Shown piece by piece: positions 17,793 to 27,424 of a stretch of 64,000 nucleotides of DNA (positions are counted from its first letter, which is position 1; the number at the start of each line of letters is the position of its first letter). The stretch covers positions 3,658,001-3,722,000 of the forward strand of contig NZ_CP059724.1 in assembly GCF_022369515.1 (NCBI RefSeq), in the 5' to 3' direction. This DNA is from Paenibacillus sp. 19GGS1-52 (lineage in GTDB: Bacteria > Bacillota > Bacilli > Paenibacillales > Paenibacillaceae). The notes under the pieces are model-generated. The model was not told the origin of the DNA and searched no databases. It saw nothing but the letters and a program-made list of their open reading frames with translations. A program made the translations under genes and the position numbers.

Positions 17793-18231
17793 CATTTCAC
17801 CTCCTATTTGAAAGAGGATGGTTACAATGGATAAACATAAATTTTTTTATAAATGAACAAAAGCACCGATCCCCCAAAGTGTGATGACAGGTGCTTCATA
17901 TGTCCTTTTTTAAACGGTCCTTCCATTAAACTAAGCAAAAAAGAGAATGGTGCTATTTAACTTAACTTTACAGAGTTAGCTCCTTCTCTCCCTCACTAAC
18001 TTAACTGTTATAGCACCCCAGCTTATTTGAATCATTTGATTGAAATTATCCTCATTCATTTCCACACTCCCATTGAAATATTGTTTTCCCCATTTAACTG
18101 CCTGTTAGCTCAATGAAAAAACAGGTTTCCGTAGCGCCTACTCATCAATGTATATCATTCAACTATAGTGTCCCGTTAGTGAGGATATTAGATTATTATC
18201 TTTATGACAAAAGCTAGGCAAATCTTCTAGT
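17793..18231. other. Gene-free stretch with small inverted repeats
   Basis: A hairpin AAGCACC/GGTGCTT lies near 17868-17903, and GGTGCTATTTAAC/GTTATAGCACC bracket about 63 bp at 17955-18017. CTGCCTGTTAG near 18099 resembles CTGCCCGTTAG near 18812, perhaps IS-end traces. No gene. Confidence 0.35.
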
Positions 18232-18708
18232 TCAATTAACTTCGAAGGTAAATGTTTGATTGTACTTTCTTCCGTCTATAGCGTGCCCTTTACTTATTAT
18301 GGGGTTATCCTGCCATGAGATAACAATCTCTACATGATTAGATTTAGCAGATACCGGAAAATTCGTATGCGAAAATGCTTCAATTCCAGAGGAAACAGTT
18401 CCAACAAGAGTTGAAAATTATCCAAATTTTGTAGGAGACTCTGGATCGTTTCTATACCCTTCAATGGTTATATTATGAAGTGTTTCTCCAGTATTTTTTA
18501 TTACTAAGCTATACATATTAGCAATACCAGGCTTAGGTTTTGCCATACCTTGTTCGTTAAACATGGGATGGTCAATCTGAACCGACCATTGTTCTGTATT
18601 TTTTATATATAGATCTTCCATTTTGAGAGATCGAGCTTCTACATTGTTTACTGAACTAAACAATAAGCAAAATATCAAGAGAAAAAAACAAGTAACTTTC
18701 TGATTCAT
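18232..18708 (-). pseudogene. Secreted protein broken by one stop codon
   Basis: From the ATG at 18708 (GGAGG upstream) a signal peptide MNQKVTCFFLLIFCLLFSSV leads to a mature part with AKPKPGIANMYSLVIKNTGE, typical of an exported beta-sandwich protein. A TAA at 18418 interrupts the frame; beyond it the same frame continues (FSTLVGTVSSGIEAFSHTNF ... KYNQTFTFEVN) to a TGA at 18232. Total 158 codons. A single point mutation, or sequencing error, separates the two parts. Confidence 0.6.
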
Positions 18709-18937
18709 ATATATCCTCCATTTATTTTTCAAATATAACCTTAGTATGGAGAATAGATCGATAATTATTACAAAAAAAGAAAACGCAGAAACATGATTCA
18801 TCTATTACACATAACTGCCCGTTAGAATTCCTGTAAACTGAATAATTTGGAGTTTGAACAAAAAAGAACGCCTCGGTAAGATAGGGTTGCACACGAGGTC
18901 ATTGCCTCAAAAAGCCCATCTAGGAGGTCGCTCTACT

Positions 18938-20203
18938 ATGAAGTTTAAAACGCAGGACAAACAAAATCAACTCATTGAAAACATTTCCTCATCCCATCTT
19001 GTCGTCGGCGTAGATATAGCACAGGAAGCACACGTCGCTCGCGCAGTCAGCTTTCGTGGTATTGTACTGGGTACACCGCTAGACTTCAGTAGCCACCGTA
19101 AAGGTTTTGAGCTATTTGGCCGTTGGATTCAGGATCTGTTGAAGAGCTACAAGCTTAACAAAGTCATTGTAGGCATGGAACCCACCGGGCATTACTGGCT
19201 GAGCCTAGCTCGCTGGCTTACTTCTCAAGGGATTGAAGCTGTTCTCGTAAACCCTCACCTCGTTAAAAAGAATAAGGAGAACCGCGACAATACCCCATCT
19301 AAAAGCGATCGTAAAGACGCGCTTGTTATTGCAGATATGATTAAAAACGGATACTACTCTCCTGTGCGTTTTAATCCAGAAGCCTACGAGGAAATGCGGA
19401 TTCTCATGGCCAATTGGGACACGGTTACTAAACGGCTTAACAGCGCTGTTAACCAGACCCATCGCTGGGTAGATATTGTGTTCCCTGAACTTCGGCATGT
19501 CTTCAAAATTCTCACCTGCACCAGTGCCATCGCCACCTTAAGGCTGTTTCCTCTCCCGAAGGAAATTAGCCGATTAACGACCGAACAAGTCATTGGTGGT
19601 TGGAAACAATATGTGAAGCGTCATGCGGGTTTGCGGCGGGCCGAGCAGCTTATTACGCTGGCTAAACGCAGCGTTGGGGCTACAAAGGCGCTACACGCCT
19701 ACAAGTTGCACTTGGGTCAACTGCTCGAAGAATACGATTTGGCTCAGCGCCAGCTTGAACAGATTGAACACGAAGTACATCTCGTATTGGAACGCATTCC
19801 CTGTGCCCAAAAGCTACTTACCATTCGAGGTGTAAATGTAACCAGTCTAGCCGGTGTGTTAGGAGAAGCTGATGATCTTAGTGGTTACTCACACGGTAAT
19901 GCCTTGCTTTGTCATGCGGGACTGAACCTGGCTGAGGCCAGTTCCGGGAAATAGCGTGGGAAAATGGTGCTTAGCAAGCGCGGCCGCCCGCGTCTAAGGC
20001 GTTTTCTCTTTCTCATGACGATGTGTATGGTCATGATCAATCCGGATGTTAGAGCCCTGCACCACTACAATGTAGACGTGAAAAAGCTCAAGAAAATGAA
20101 ATCCATTATGAAATGATGTGGTAAAGTGGCTCGAATGCTTGTTGGCCTAGCCAAGAGCAGCGAAGCATATCGTTCAGTTAAAGTATTTCCGCAAGCAGCT
20201 TAA
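18938..20203 (+). pseudogene. IS110-family transposase (DEDD), broken by two stops
   Basis: ATG at 18938 follows AGGAGG. The N-terminal DEDD (RuvC-like) domain shows VVGVDIAQEAHVARAV, VIVGMEPTGHYW and SKSDRKDALVIADMI; the C-terminal Transposase_20 domain shows LTIRGVNVTSLAGVLGEADD and the SSGK motif with the serine. A TAG at 19952-19954 comes just after SSGK and a TGA after MKSIMK near 20114; the frame is otherwise intact to 20203 (KVFPQAA end). IS110 enzymes use a bridge/seek RNA encoded next to the gene. This copy is probably dead. Confidence 0.85.
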
Positions 20204-20560
20204 GCGCGTAATTTCGCCAGTTGATGCATTCGCAGGATGGACAAGAAGCACGGAGTATCGGGAGACATTAAACAAAAGGGCTCGGACCCGTTTCGTTAGA
20301 AAAACCGACCTCCACCCCTTAGTTAGATGTGACGAAGGAATGAAAGGGCATAGACCCGTTGAGACATGGGAGTGAAAATCGCTAGGGGCGACATGGAGAC
20401 GTGCAGGATATGGAACAAACTGGGTGATAGACTCTCACCTTTGTTCCTGCATACCCTTTCAGTTTTTCCAAGCCACCGCCTCCTCTGCTTCCTTCTTATC
20501 TCACACTTAGCTAAAGGTGAAATCCTGCGAATGCATGAGCCTGAGTGAGAAAACTAAATT
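20204..20560 (+). ncRNA. Possible IS110-associated guide (bridge/seek) RNA region
   Basis: About 350 nt of non-coding sequence follow the IS110 frame. It contains a long hairpin at 20403-20450 (GCAGG and AACAAA on one side, TTTGTTCCTGC on the other, with GGTGA/TCACC inside). Long 3' non-coding ends in IS1111-type members of this family encode the guide RNA. The RNA assignment is an inference. Confidence 0.35.
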
Positions 20561-20563
20561 ATA

Positions 20564-20749
20564 TTGAGGGAGCTTAAAGAAGAACTGACTTCAATCCTCG
20601 AAATGCTATGGGAGAATCCAATGAACCGAAACATCCTTGAAATAGGCCGGCTGGAATCATTGATCATGGACCAGGGCCTAAAGAAAAGAGAGCTTTTTTA
20701 TGGGGTGAGCAAGGGGATTGTCTCCGGAGAGGATAAAACTTTTGAGTAG
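20564..20749 (+). CDS. Hypothetical small helical protein
   Basis: 61 codons from a TTG start with weak ribosome binding. The product (RELKEELTSILEMLWENP, then LEIGRLESLIMDQGLKKREL) is an amphipathic helical hairpin like the Spo0E-type small regulators, but without a sure SQxLD-type motif. Could be real or a relic. Confidence 0.35.
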   Translation: MRELKEELTSILEMLWENPMNRNILEIGRLESLIMDQGLKKRELFYGVSKGIVSGEDKTFE

Positions 20750-20823
20750 TTAAATACAATATCTTCCTACCTCAAGGTTATTAACTATCTACCTAACTAC
20801 TTAAGTGAGAGGATTGAATGGTA

Positions 20824-21035
20824 TTAGTTATATAGTAAGTTAAAAGTTTCTTTATTCCCTCCCCATTCAATTGTAACTTTTATCGGATCATTTCTGTTTG
20901 TTAATGAACAGCTGGAGCAAGAAACAGGTACTTTCATCTTACCATTCTGTTGCCCAAACTCATTTATTTTCGTAGTTTTACTTCCATTTTCTATAACTAT
21001 ACGCTCAACAGAATTACTTTTAAGTTCTGGGCCTT
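20824..21035 (-). pseudogene. 3' fragment of an unknown gene
   Basis: A clean minus-strand frame ends at a TAA at 20824-20826 and reads KSNSVERIVIENGSKTTKIN, MKVPVSCSSCSLTNRND and KVTIEWGGNKETFNLLYN. No start is present; the frame closes near 21040. The beta-rich sequence with a CSSC pair suggests the end of an exported or lipoprotein gene. Confidence 0.4.
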
Positions 21036-21423
21036 TATAAAAGAATTAGTAAAGTGAAAAATAATTTCTTAACCACAAAAATTCTCCTTTATATCAATGT
21101 AAATTTATTCTATTAAAGCCAATATTTACGTTAGTTGATAGGTCAGTCTTGTAAGAACATAGTGTGATCCATCCTTTTGTTGAATTGTGAGAGAATTCTG
21201 CTTTAAGGAAATTATTCGATAGGGATATCAACATATCCTGCCCATACAAAAGTAAACAGGTTAATCCCGACTACCTTGTGGAAAGTATGCTTGTTTTAAG
21301 TTAAGAATCCATGATGTCTGGGGTAAACCAACTGATTTTCTCCTTACAAATGTGACTACCTTCCTGTTAGTGCCACAATCGAAGGTGAATGCGAAAATAG
21401 AGGATTCATTTAGATGTTTATCA

Positions 21424-21569
21424 AATCGGTAATAGTACCATGTTCTTGTCCATTATCGGCAATGGGATCAAGTTCTTGTCCTGAGCAAAGGACAAGAACT
21501 TGATCCCATAAAACAGAAAACCCGCGCTGGGCGCGGGCTCTTATGGGACTAAGTTCTTCTCCACCGACA
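21424..21569. repeat. Dispersed IS-end-like repeat, copy B (best preserved)
   Basis: The core is a perfect inverted repeat, GGGATCAAGTTCTTGTCC and its complement around TGAGCAAA. A G+C-rich hairpin CCCGCGCTGGGCGCGGG follows and the unit ends TTCTTCTCCACCGACA. The front part TCGGTAATAGTACCATGTTC matches copy C. Probably joined ends of a lost IS, or a MITE. Confidence 0.55.
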
Positions 21570-21730
21570 AAAAAACGCAAAAACAAAGGTTATCTCCCTA
21601 TCTTACGATAGGTTTCTATTCTCCTTGAAGGTGTTTTAATTTGTCTCACGTTACGGGGTCAGTTCCTAAAGGCAAGAAGATGTTTTCTTTTTTCATTTCT
21701 TTGGCCTTACTAAGTTTCAGAATACTATCA

Positions 21731-22378
21731 TTACCCTTTTAGATACACAATATCATCAATGAAATTCTCAATATTACAAATATTATGCACTGGAATTAGC
21801 AGTATACAATCATTCTGTTTTAGAATGGTTGAACAAAGAGTTAATCTTGCTATTATTGCGTTCTTCCACATATCATCAAGCCAAGGAAAGCAAAACACTT
21901 GTTTCTCATGAGCTAGTCCAATTGCCACCGACGCATTCCAGCGTTCGTTGCTGATATGTTTCATAGATCTATCTAGGCGCGAGGGAGCAAGTTCAAAGGT
22001 CTCTATCAGCTTATCAACCGTGTGCAACTCAGATGTTCCCATTTCCAGTTGTTCCCGAACCGTCATACTTTTCTTGAATAATGAAGCATTAGAATGGACT
22101 TCGTCTCCAATATACCACCCGTATGATCCCATTTGAATGTTGTCTATTTTATTTCCATCAATCGAAATTTTCCCATAATACCTATTGGCCCTTCCAGACA
22201 TTAGATAGGAAAGTGCACTTCCTCCCTTCCCCGGATCGCTTACTATAGCATAGGTTTTACCGGGCATAAATTGGTAGGAGAAATGTTCCAACTTATCTTT
22301 TCTTGATTCAAAATTAAACATCAATGGTTTGCAAGTAACTGATACATCCTCAAGATCGATCGCAGATATTATCTTCAT
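21731..22378 (-). CDS. Degenerate ABC-type ATPase behind an Rhs toxin tip
   Basis: 215 residues, ATG at 22378 with AGGAGG 9 nt upstream. The fold is that of an ABC ATPase domain: strand KTYAIVSD, a Walker-A position reading SDPGKGGSALS in place of GxxGxGKS/T, YGKISIDGNKIDNIQMGSYG before the Q-loop region, ISNERWNASVAIGLAHEKQV where the LSGGQ signature and following helix belong, and FCFPWLDDMW at Walker B. Both nucleotide motifs are altered, so ATP hydrolysis is doubtful. No permease is adjacent. It starts 30 nt after the Rhs toxin fragment, the place of an immunity gene, but such immunity proteins are not known to me; it could instead be a transporter relic. Confidence 0.55.
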   Translation of the reverse strand: MKIISAIDLEDVSVTCKPLMFNFESRKDKLEHFSYQFMPGKTYAIVSDPGKGGSALSYLMSGRANRYYGKISIDGNKIDNIQMGSYGWYIGDEVHSNASLFKKSMTVREQLEMGTSELHTVDKLIETFELAPSRLDRSMKHISNERWNASVAIGLAHEKQVFCFPWLDDMWKNAIIARLTLCSTILKQNDCILLIPVHNICNIENFIDDIVYLKG

Positions 22379-22412
22379 TATTTAAAAGGGACCTCCTTTA
22401 CATTTATGATTT

Positions 22413-23147
22413 TTAGCGGTCCTCTTGCCGATCTGGCAAATTGTTTGTCCTATCGACGGCAAGTGAACTACTGGGAATTTCGAATTCAATTACTGTTTCT
22501 AAATACCGTGCACCGGAATTTTTTGCTTGTTGCAATGTTGGCTTGGTAGTCCAAACAAAAACTTGACCCGCTTCTTGCTTTGATCCTGTTAACACTCCAT
22601 CTGATATAATTTGTTTTGCCTTTGCCTTTGAGGTGACCTGATAATACGTATCCTCATTCAAAAAGCGCCCGACAGTTGCATCATAATACCGTGCACGCAG
22701 GTAGTACAGCCCAGTTTCTTCATCGTAAATTTCTCCAGCATACTTGAAGGAGTTTTGGATCCCATCAGTCTGGTTAGTTAAGTTCCCCCACGTATCATAA
22801 GCGTAAGAGTTTACGATATTTCTACTGGTATCCACGATTTGTATGACATCACCATGACCATTGTAGAGATAATAATAGTCTTTACTGGTTACTCTATCTT
22901 TCTTGACCAACAGACGGTCTCCACGAACGTAATCCGCCGTAACCGTGTTACTTCCGTTCAACTCCGAAACGACTTCCTGTTTCTCATTATAACGGTACTG
23001 CTTCACACTCGTTCCGGTTGATTTCTTACAGCGCATGCCATCCGCGCTAATGTCAAACGAGGTCGTAGTATTCCCTTTAGTTGCTGCAACCAGAGTATTA
23101 AATAAATCGTATTGAAAACCCATTTCATTCATTCGAGAAGAAATCAA
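22413..23147 (-). pseudogene. Rhs/YD-repeat toxin, 3' fragment with toxin tip
   Basis: Only the last ~240 codons of what should be a very large secreted protein remain. YD repeats (YYYLYNGHGDVIQIVD, SYAYDTWGNL) lead to the conserved Rhs core end YDEETGLYYLRARYYDATVG with RFLNEDTY. After it comes a ~75-residue variable tip (YQVTSKAKAKQIISDGVLTG, QVFVWTTKPTLQQAKNSG, TVIEFEIPSSSLAVD) with a layout like ADP-ribosyltransferase-type polymorphic toxins (weak). The homology begins a few residues after 23147 and has no start or export signal, so it is truncated by a rearrangement. Confidence 0.7.
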
Positions 23148-23148
23148 A

Positions 23149-23288
23149 CAAAAAAGCCCTAAGCTGACATATTTCTTGTCAACTTAGGGCGAACTATTAT
23201 GCCCGTATTACCACCTAATTTCAGATTTCTCTGCACTCTATCAATACTGGATATCTCCTATATTGTTTCCTGAATTTTGCTCCGTTAA
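23149..23288 (-). promoter_or_regulatory. T-box-like antiterminator/terminator remnant
   Basis: On the minus strand TTAGGTGGTAATACGGG (23202-23218) resembles a T-box sequence and is followed by GTTCGCCCTAA, which could pair with it as an antiterminator. The competing hairpin GCCCTAAGTTGACA/TGTCAGCTTAGGGC (23156-23190) ends in a U tract. The upstream specifier stem is not recognisable, and no tRNA synthetase or amino-acid gene follows, so this is a remnant at best. The terminator itself is certain. Confidence 0.4.
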
Positions 23289-23465
23289 TTAAATTCCACT
23301 ATTTTTTATAAGGTAAAAGTCTGTCGATTCTACCATCAGATTTGGTAATTCGGTTGCTTCGCATCCTCTGACTTTAGCCAAATTATAATTCTCCCCAACC
23401 TCAATTCCACATTCCTGTTTACCTGTGAAATAATCAGGAGGTACAACAAACTTGGGCTTTATCAT
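23289..23465 (-). CDS. Small hypothetical protein (58 aa)
   Basis: ATG at 23465, TAA at 23289. The product starts MIKPKFVVPPDYFTGKQECG and continues with EVGENYNLAKVRGCEATELP. Two Cys, no membrane segment. Composition is protein-like but no ribosome binding site is obvious; it may be the end of a larger lost gene. Confidence 0.4.
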   Translation of the reverse strand: MIKPKFVVPPDYFTGKQECGIEVGENYNLAKVRGCEATELPNLMVESTDFYLIKNSGI

Positions 23466-23489
23466 ATTCAGAGCTGAATAGGTAAGTAA

Positions 23490-24431
23490 TTAAGCTGTAA
23501 AACCTATAGGAATGACGCGGCGTTTAACAATGACCCCATTTCGCACAGTGAACTCCACGATGTGGAAAATCGGAGTGCGTGTCCCTTTCAGGAACCCTTG
23601 TTTCACTAGAGGAGCTCCGGCTCCTCCAGATAGAACATAACGAGTCCCTTGGAATGTTAAAGTATCGAAGGCGTGTACATGACCGACCAGAACGTGGCGT
23701 ACCCTCCCACGAATCGTATTAAGAAATCGAGTTAATTGCTCGTTTTGATTGCCAAAGGTCGATTCAGGATCCTTAAAATAGTTCGGGTTTCCCCACTTTC
23801 CTATCCTAGGCGGAGCGTGCATTAGGACAAGCGTGTTTTTCATAGATTTAGTTAGTTTCTTTTTCAAGAAGTTCAATTCTGTTGGCGGAAATCCATATAT
23901 CGGCTGATTATTTTTATCCAGTCCCAATTGCTGTACATTGTTGAGACCGATGATCGTCGTTTTAATTCGAGGAAGGTTGAAACCGAATCGCGTGGGACCA
24001 ATAAAAGTTCTAAAATTGATTAGAGGTCCGTTAATGCCAGTCCGATCATGATTGCCAGGCACGATGAAAAACGGGATGTCGGATACACCTTTCTTTGGGT
24101 CACGAATTAATTGAAGTAGACTTTTCACAGGAACTTTGTCGGTGTAGGTTCCTCCCGTTTTAAATTCTTTGGCCGTCCCCGTAAAAACCGAATCCCCGCT
24201 ATGCAAAATGAATAACGGTTTTCTTTTCAAGGAGCGAACTGCCGAAAGAGCTAGCCCAAAAATGGTATTACTCGTTTGCCCGTCACCCGCCCAACCGTCA
24301 CCCATAAAAACAAACGTGAATTCATTCGTATTTTTCAAATTCTGTACGTTGTTTTGTAAGATCTTCCTGGAAGTTCGGAATAACGATGCTGCGGCCGTCT
24401 TCTTTCTGGATTCAAGCATCAAATCAATCAC
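23490..24431 (-). CDS. Calcineurin-like metallophosphoesterase
   Basis: 313 residues from a GTG at 24431 with GAAAGGAAA upstream. The two-metal motifs are in order: FVFMGDGWAGD, LFILHSGDSVF, VPGNHDRTG, LVLMHAPP and VGHVHAFDT. The superfamily hydrolyses phosphodiesters or monoesters; the substrate is unknown. There is no signal peptide. The C-terminal strand with GGAGAPL and HIVEFTV is typical of the family. It stands alone, divergent from the next gene. Confidence 0.8.
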   Translation of the reverse strand: MIDLMLESRKKTAAASLFRTSRKILQNNVQNLKNTNEFTFVFMGDGWAGDGQTSNTIFGLALSAVRSLKRKPLFILHSGDSVFTGTAKEFKTGGTYTDKVPVKSLLQLIRDPKKGVSDIPFFIVPGNHDRTGINGPLINFRTFIGPTRFGFNLPRIKTTIIGLNNVQQLGLDKNNQPIYGFPPTELNFLKKKLTKSMKNTLVLMHAPPRIGKWGNPNYFKDPESTFGNQNEQLTRFLNTIRGRVRHVLVGHVHAFDTLTFQGTRYVLSGGAGAPLVKQGFLKGTRTPIFHIVEFTVRNGVIVKRRVIPIGFTA

Positions 24432-24605
24432 TTTCCTTTCATCCGTTTGTGCCCATCATATGAACTGGGGTAAGAAGCGTAACGGCCTCTGCCCATCCCA
24501 ATAGAGAAACGTCTGAATTTAATTCATAGTCGTAGGGCATGCATACAAGACTTCTTGTGATTGGCCACATACTTATACATTATCAACGATTAAGGAGTGG
24601 TGTAT

Positions 24606-25169
24606 TTGGCTACTATCAAAGCGGGAGATTGCGTCGGCATTCTATATTTTACCATGATGGGAGCACCTGCTACTGTCCATGACGGTGTTCTGGTTTCTCC
24701 TAAAAGTCTGAATTCGAAAACGTATAATGGACCGGTTACAATACTGCATTACAACATTAACAGAAACACCGGACATCTCTTTCGCCAACTCATTTCGGTT
24801 ACTCCTATTGAGATTCGTAAAACTCCATTTATAAATAAAGATCAAAAAGGGCGGTGCAGCAATATGCCTTCTTCGCCCGCGATACCAGCCGCTTCATGCG
24901 TTGCTATTAAATTCAGAGTTCCGCAGTCACCCGCATTCCCTGCAGGGCGTGAAGTGAAAAACGGCAGGTTGCTTTGTCCGATCAAGAATGGAGACAACCC
25001 TCCGAACGAAGTTTGGATCTATCATTGGTTAGTAAAAAATCCAAATAGCGATTCTCCAAGTTTGAAGCTAGAGCTTAAAAAATATACCGGTGTAACCTAC
25101 GTAGAAAAAGTGAGAGTATTTCCTCTCCCGAACTCCAGAAAACGGGTTGCTCGATTACTAAAGAAATGA
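24606..25169 (+). CDS. Hypothetical protein
   Basis: About 187 residues. I prefer the TTG at 24606, 8 nt after AAGGAG, over the GTGs at 24597/24600 that touch the Shine-Dalgarno. No membrane segment; Pro-rich middle (SSPAIPAASC, PQSPAFPAG). The C-terminus is basic (PNSRKRVARLLKK). No family recognised. It is divergent from the phosphoesterase gene. Confidence 0.5.
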   Translation: MATIKAGDCVGILYFTMMGAPATVHDGVLVSPKSLNSKTYNGPVTILHYNINRNTGHLFRQLISVTPIEIRKTPFINKDQKGRCSNMPSSPAIPAASCVAIKFRVPQSPAFPAGREVKNGRLLCPIKNGDNPPNEVWIYHWLVKNPNSDSPSLKLELKKYTGVTYVEKVRVFPLPNSRKRVARLLKK

Positions 25170-25306
25170 ATCGGTTGATTTCTGCAATCAGACATGGGTT
25201 TGCATTAATGATAATCAAACGCATTCAATGAGTACTATGATCCGGAGGTGGATATCCCATCCTCCGGGTAATTTGCACTTTACTGGACTTGACTCCTTTC
25301 AAACTT

Positions 25307-25763
25307 TCAAGAACTTATGAGAGTTACATTGTTCCACACTTGTCCGTTTGTTGTAGAGTTCCTTCCAGCCTCGGCTTTCCCGGTGTGGTAACGCATAACA
25401 GCGTAGGTCTTCTCTGCTGCTGACCTTAACGACCATCCCGTAATTGGAGGACGAACAAGCCGTAATGCCTTTACGTTCCGAGCCGTCTCGTAGTTTTTCA
25501 GTTGGTCATAACCCGCATCCAGCATGAAAAACCGGGGGTTGAATCGGTCTACGGTTGGCTTCATGAGTGCAGGCCCCTCCTTGCCATCGTTCACATGAGC
25601 GGGTGTAACTTTTAGGCGTAGGTTCTTTTTTCTCGTAGGCGTAAAAGGCTGCGCTGTGGATAGCGACATGCGTTCCGTCGATGATTCCAGCTTCCTGGCA
25701 CTGAGCCACAAGATCCTCAAACAACTGCTGCGCAAGGCCTTTGTGAGTCAGCTCGGCAAACAC
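25307..25763 (-). pseudogene. DDE transposase fragment (IS1182/IS4-like)
   Basis: Two overlapping frames together give transposase-like sequence: GLAQQLFEDLVAQCQEAGII DGTHVAIHS (catalytic Asp region) in one, then, after a frameshift near 25600, VTPAHVNDGKEGPALMKP and FFMLDAGYDQLKNYETA (second catalytic Asp) in the other. Both ends are missing. Similar to the fragment at 48118-48426, which supplies the C-terminal part of such a protein. Confidence 0.6.
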
Positions 25764-25777
25764 ACGGCTTAAGCTCC

Positions 25778-25962
25778 TTTAGATAAAGATAAATCAATTG
25801 ATGCAGTGAAGAAGCAAGCTGCTAAGTTTGGGAAGACAAGGAATGTATATGCTCAATGGGACAATAGGGGCTTGTATAACGATAAGGAGAGTCCTACAGA
25901 TCGGGGAGAGGGTACTTTTAGGCAGCTCTATACTGAATGTAGATTCAAGGTACATAATTGAT
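25778..25962 (+). pseudogene. 3' fragment of an unknown gene
   Basis: A 61-codon frame without a start, reading SIDAVKKQAAKFGKTRNVYA then GEGTFRQLYTECRFKVHN before a stop. It abuts the transposase fragment, so the IS probably cut the gene. Confidence 0.35.
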
Positions 25963-26004
25963 GAAATATAGTTTTTATTGGATTTGATAATAGGGGGAGA
26001 TTAT

Positions 26005-26045
26005 AAAAATCAAGCAATAGCTAATTATGCTACCGCTTGATTTTT
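26005..26045. terminator. Bidirectional terminator
   Basis: AAAAATCAAGC/GCTTGATTTTT arms with an inner TAGC/GCTA stem. Confidence 0.7.
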
Positions 26046-26075
26046 ATCATTCGAATATACCATCACGACAGCACC

Positions 26076-26702
26076 TCATGTTTCAAGTGAGGGACACCCG
26101 CCTAACAACGATATAATCCAAGGTCCATTTTCTTTCATTTGCACGACATGTACAGCATAAATGTTGACTCCGTTCTTTATAGATGATGGATGATCTGGCC
26201 CACCAAGCTTTCCCCTGGTTACAAACTCCATTTCCAGGTAGATAACCTTGTAATCATAAGCACCTACGTCCTCAGATTCTTTAGCAACGACCTGGGTAAT
26301 GTCTGTCCATCTCAGTAGTTTTGCGCCAATAACTTCTTTTAAATAGATGTTTCCTTCACTCGCATAATCCGCATATAGTGAATACGTTGAAGTATCGGTT
26401 TCAGATCCTTTTAGGTATTTCAATGCTTCGTCATACTGTTGCTGCCCTCTTAATTTGAAAAACTCCCAAGCTACCTCTGCAGCGCCTTCTGTGGGCTCCG
26501 TAGTGAAAATATCTAAACCATCTTTGAAAATCACGTATTTTCCGTTCGAGTTTAATCCCTCATGTGGTTGTATTCCGCTAGTTTCATTACTAGAAACTTG
26601 TCCCTCGGCGGCTATTTCGTTTGAAGCGCCTTGATTCAATTTTCCACAACCGCTTAAAAGCAGCAGAGATATCGATAGACATAAGAGCCAAATTGATTTC
26701 AT
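26076..26702 (-). CDS. Hypothetical lipoprotein
   Basis: 208 residues with a lipoprotein signal peptide ending LLLLSGCGK (lipobox Cys near residue 19), then a Ser/Asn-rich linker. The mature part contains EVAWEFFKLRGQQQYDEALK, a cystatin/NTF2-like start seen in DUF4829-type stress lipoproteins (weak), and ends PWIISLLGGCPSLET. Membrane-anchored outside the cell. GAGGTGAG precedes the ATG. Monocistronic, with terminators on both sides. Confidence 0.7.
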   Translation of the reverse strand: MKSIWLLCLSISLLLLSGCGKLNQGASNEIAAEGQVSSNETSGIQPHEGLNSNGKYVIFKDGLDIFTTEPTEGAAEVAWEFFKLRGQQQYDEALKYLKGSETDTSTYSLYADYASEGNIYLKEVIGAKLLRWTDITQVVAKESEDVGAYDYKVIYLEMEFVTRGKLGGPDHPSSIKNGVNIYAVHVVQMKENGPWIISLLGGCPSLET

Positions 26703-26727
26703 TTAACTCACCTCACATTAACATTAC

Positions 26728-26760
26728 AAAAAAGGTTGAAGAACAGGCTTCAACCTTTTT
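26728..26760. terminator. Terminator
   Basis: AAAAAAGGTTGAAG pairs with CTTCAACCTTTTT around a 6-nt loop. Confidence 0.75.
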
Positions 26761-26781
26761 AGCTATGCCTGCAATTTGTTG

Positions 26782-27424
26782 CTACATGATTTTCGTGTAA
26801 GAATTCATAGACACTCCTAGGTTTACGTACCACTTGGCGATGATTTGACTCGCCGTCATGCCATTCAGTGCATCTGTACGGGAGGCATTTTGGCCCATTA
26901 TGCTGCCCGGAGTGGTTTGATTCGCGAGATATCCACTCTCCACCAAGGAGCCAGAAGGTACTCCGTTCGTAACAGTCACTTTGCCAATGGCATAATTGAG
27001 CGTGCTCCCAACGGCCAAGTCGCAATTAGGTTGATGAGATCCCGCAGTATACATTTGCGAACTCGTTCTGTTTTTTACAACGGCACCATGTTCAGCATCT
27101 TTTTGATGTATAGTATGATACCATCCATAGATTTTAACAGCTAAGGCCCCTGCTTCCAAGGATGCTTGAGCACCCGTGTTGGGAAGTTCTGCTCCTGTTG
27201 ATGAACGACTCCAAATTGACACCTTGATATTGGTAGGAGGAACGAATACCGTATAATAAACTGAGAGCGGTGAGATCAAACTGTTCGATTGTACTGGTCC
27301 CATGTTTGTTGTTAGTGGACTAATACCCGTGGAGGTCCTCTCGTCCGCACCACTTATACAACCCCGAGAAGCCTTGGTATTCAAGGGTTCTTTTTTGTTT
27401 TGTCCGGATTTCTCCGGGTTTCGT
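26782..27424 (-). pseudogene. SpoIID/LytB-like protein lacking its 5' end
   Basis: The readable part includes SVYYTVFVPPTNIKVSIWSR, then ASLEAGALAVKIYGWYHTIH and SSQMYTAGSHQPNCDLAV, which resembles the SpoIID domain (EALKAQAVAARTY-type helix and the T-x-x-Q motif). No signal peptide or proper start is present; the frame simply runs on into the HxlR gene, whose stop lies at 27425. So the front was probably lost. Confidence 0.45.

Larger units (their letters stand above)
20750..21730. other. Intergenic region with a gene relic and IS-end copy
   Basis: Apart from the coding relic at 20824-21035 and the repeat at 21424-21569 I see no gene in this stretch. Confidence 0.4.

Noticed and set aside
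20366-20548. 60-codon plus-strand frame behind the IS110 gene
   Set aside because: It runs through the long hairpin and has no start signal; the structured RNA explanation fits better.
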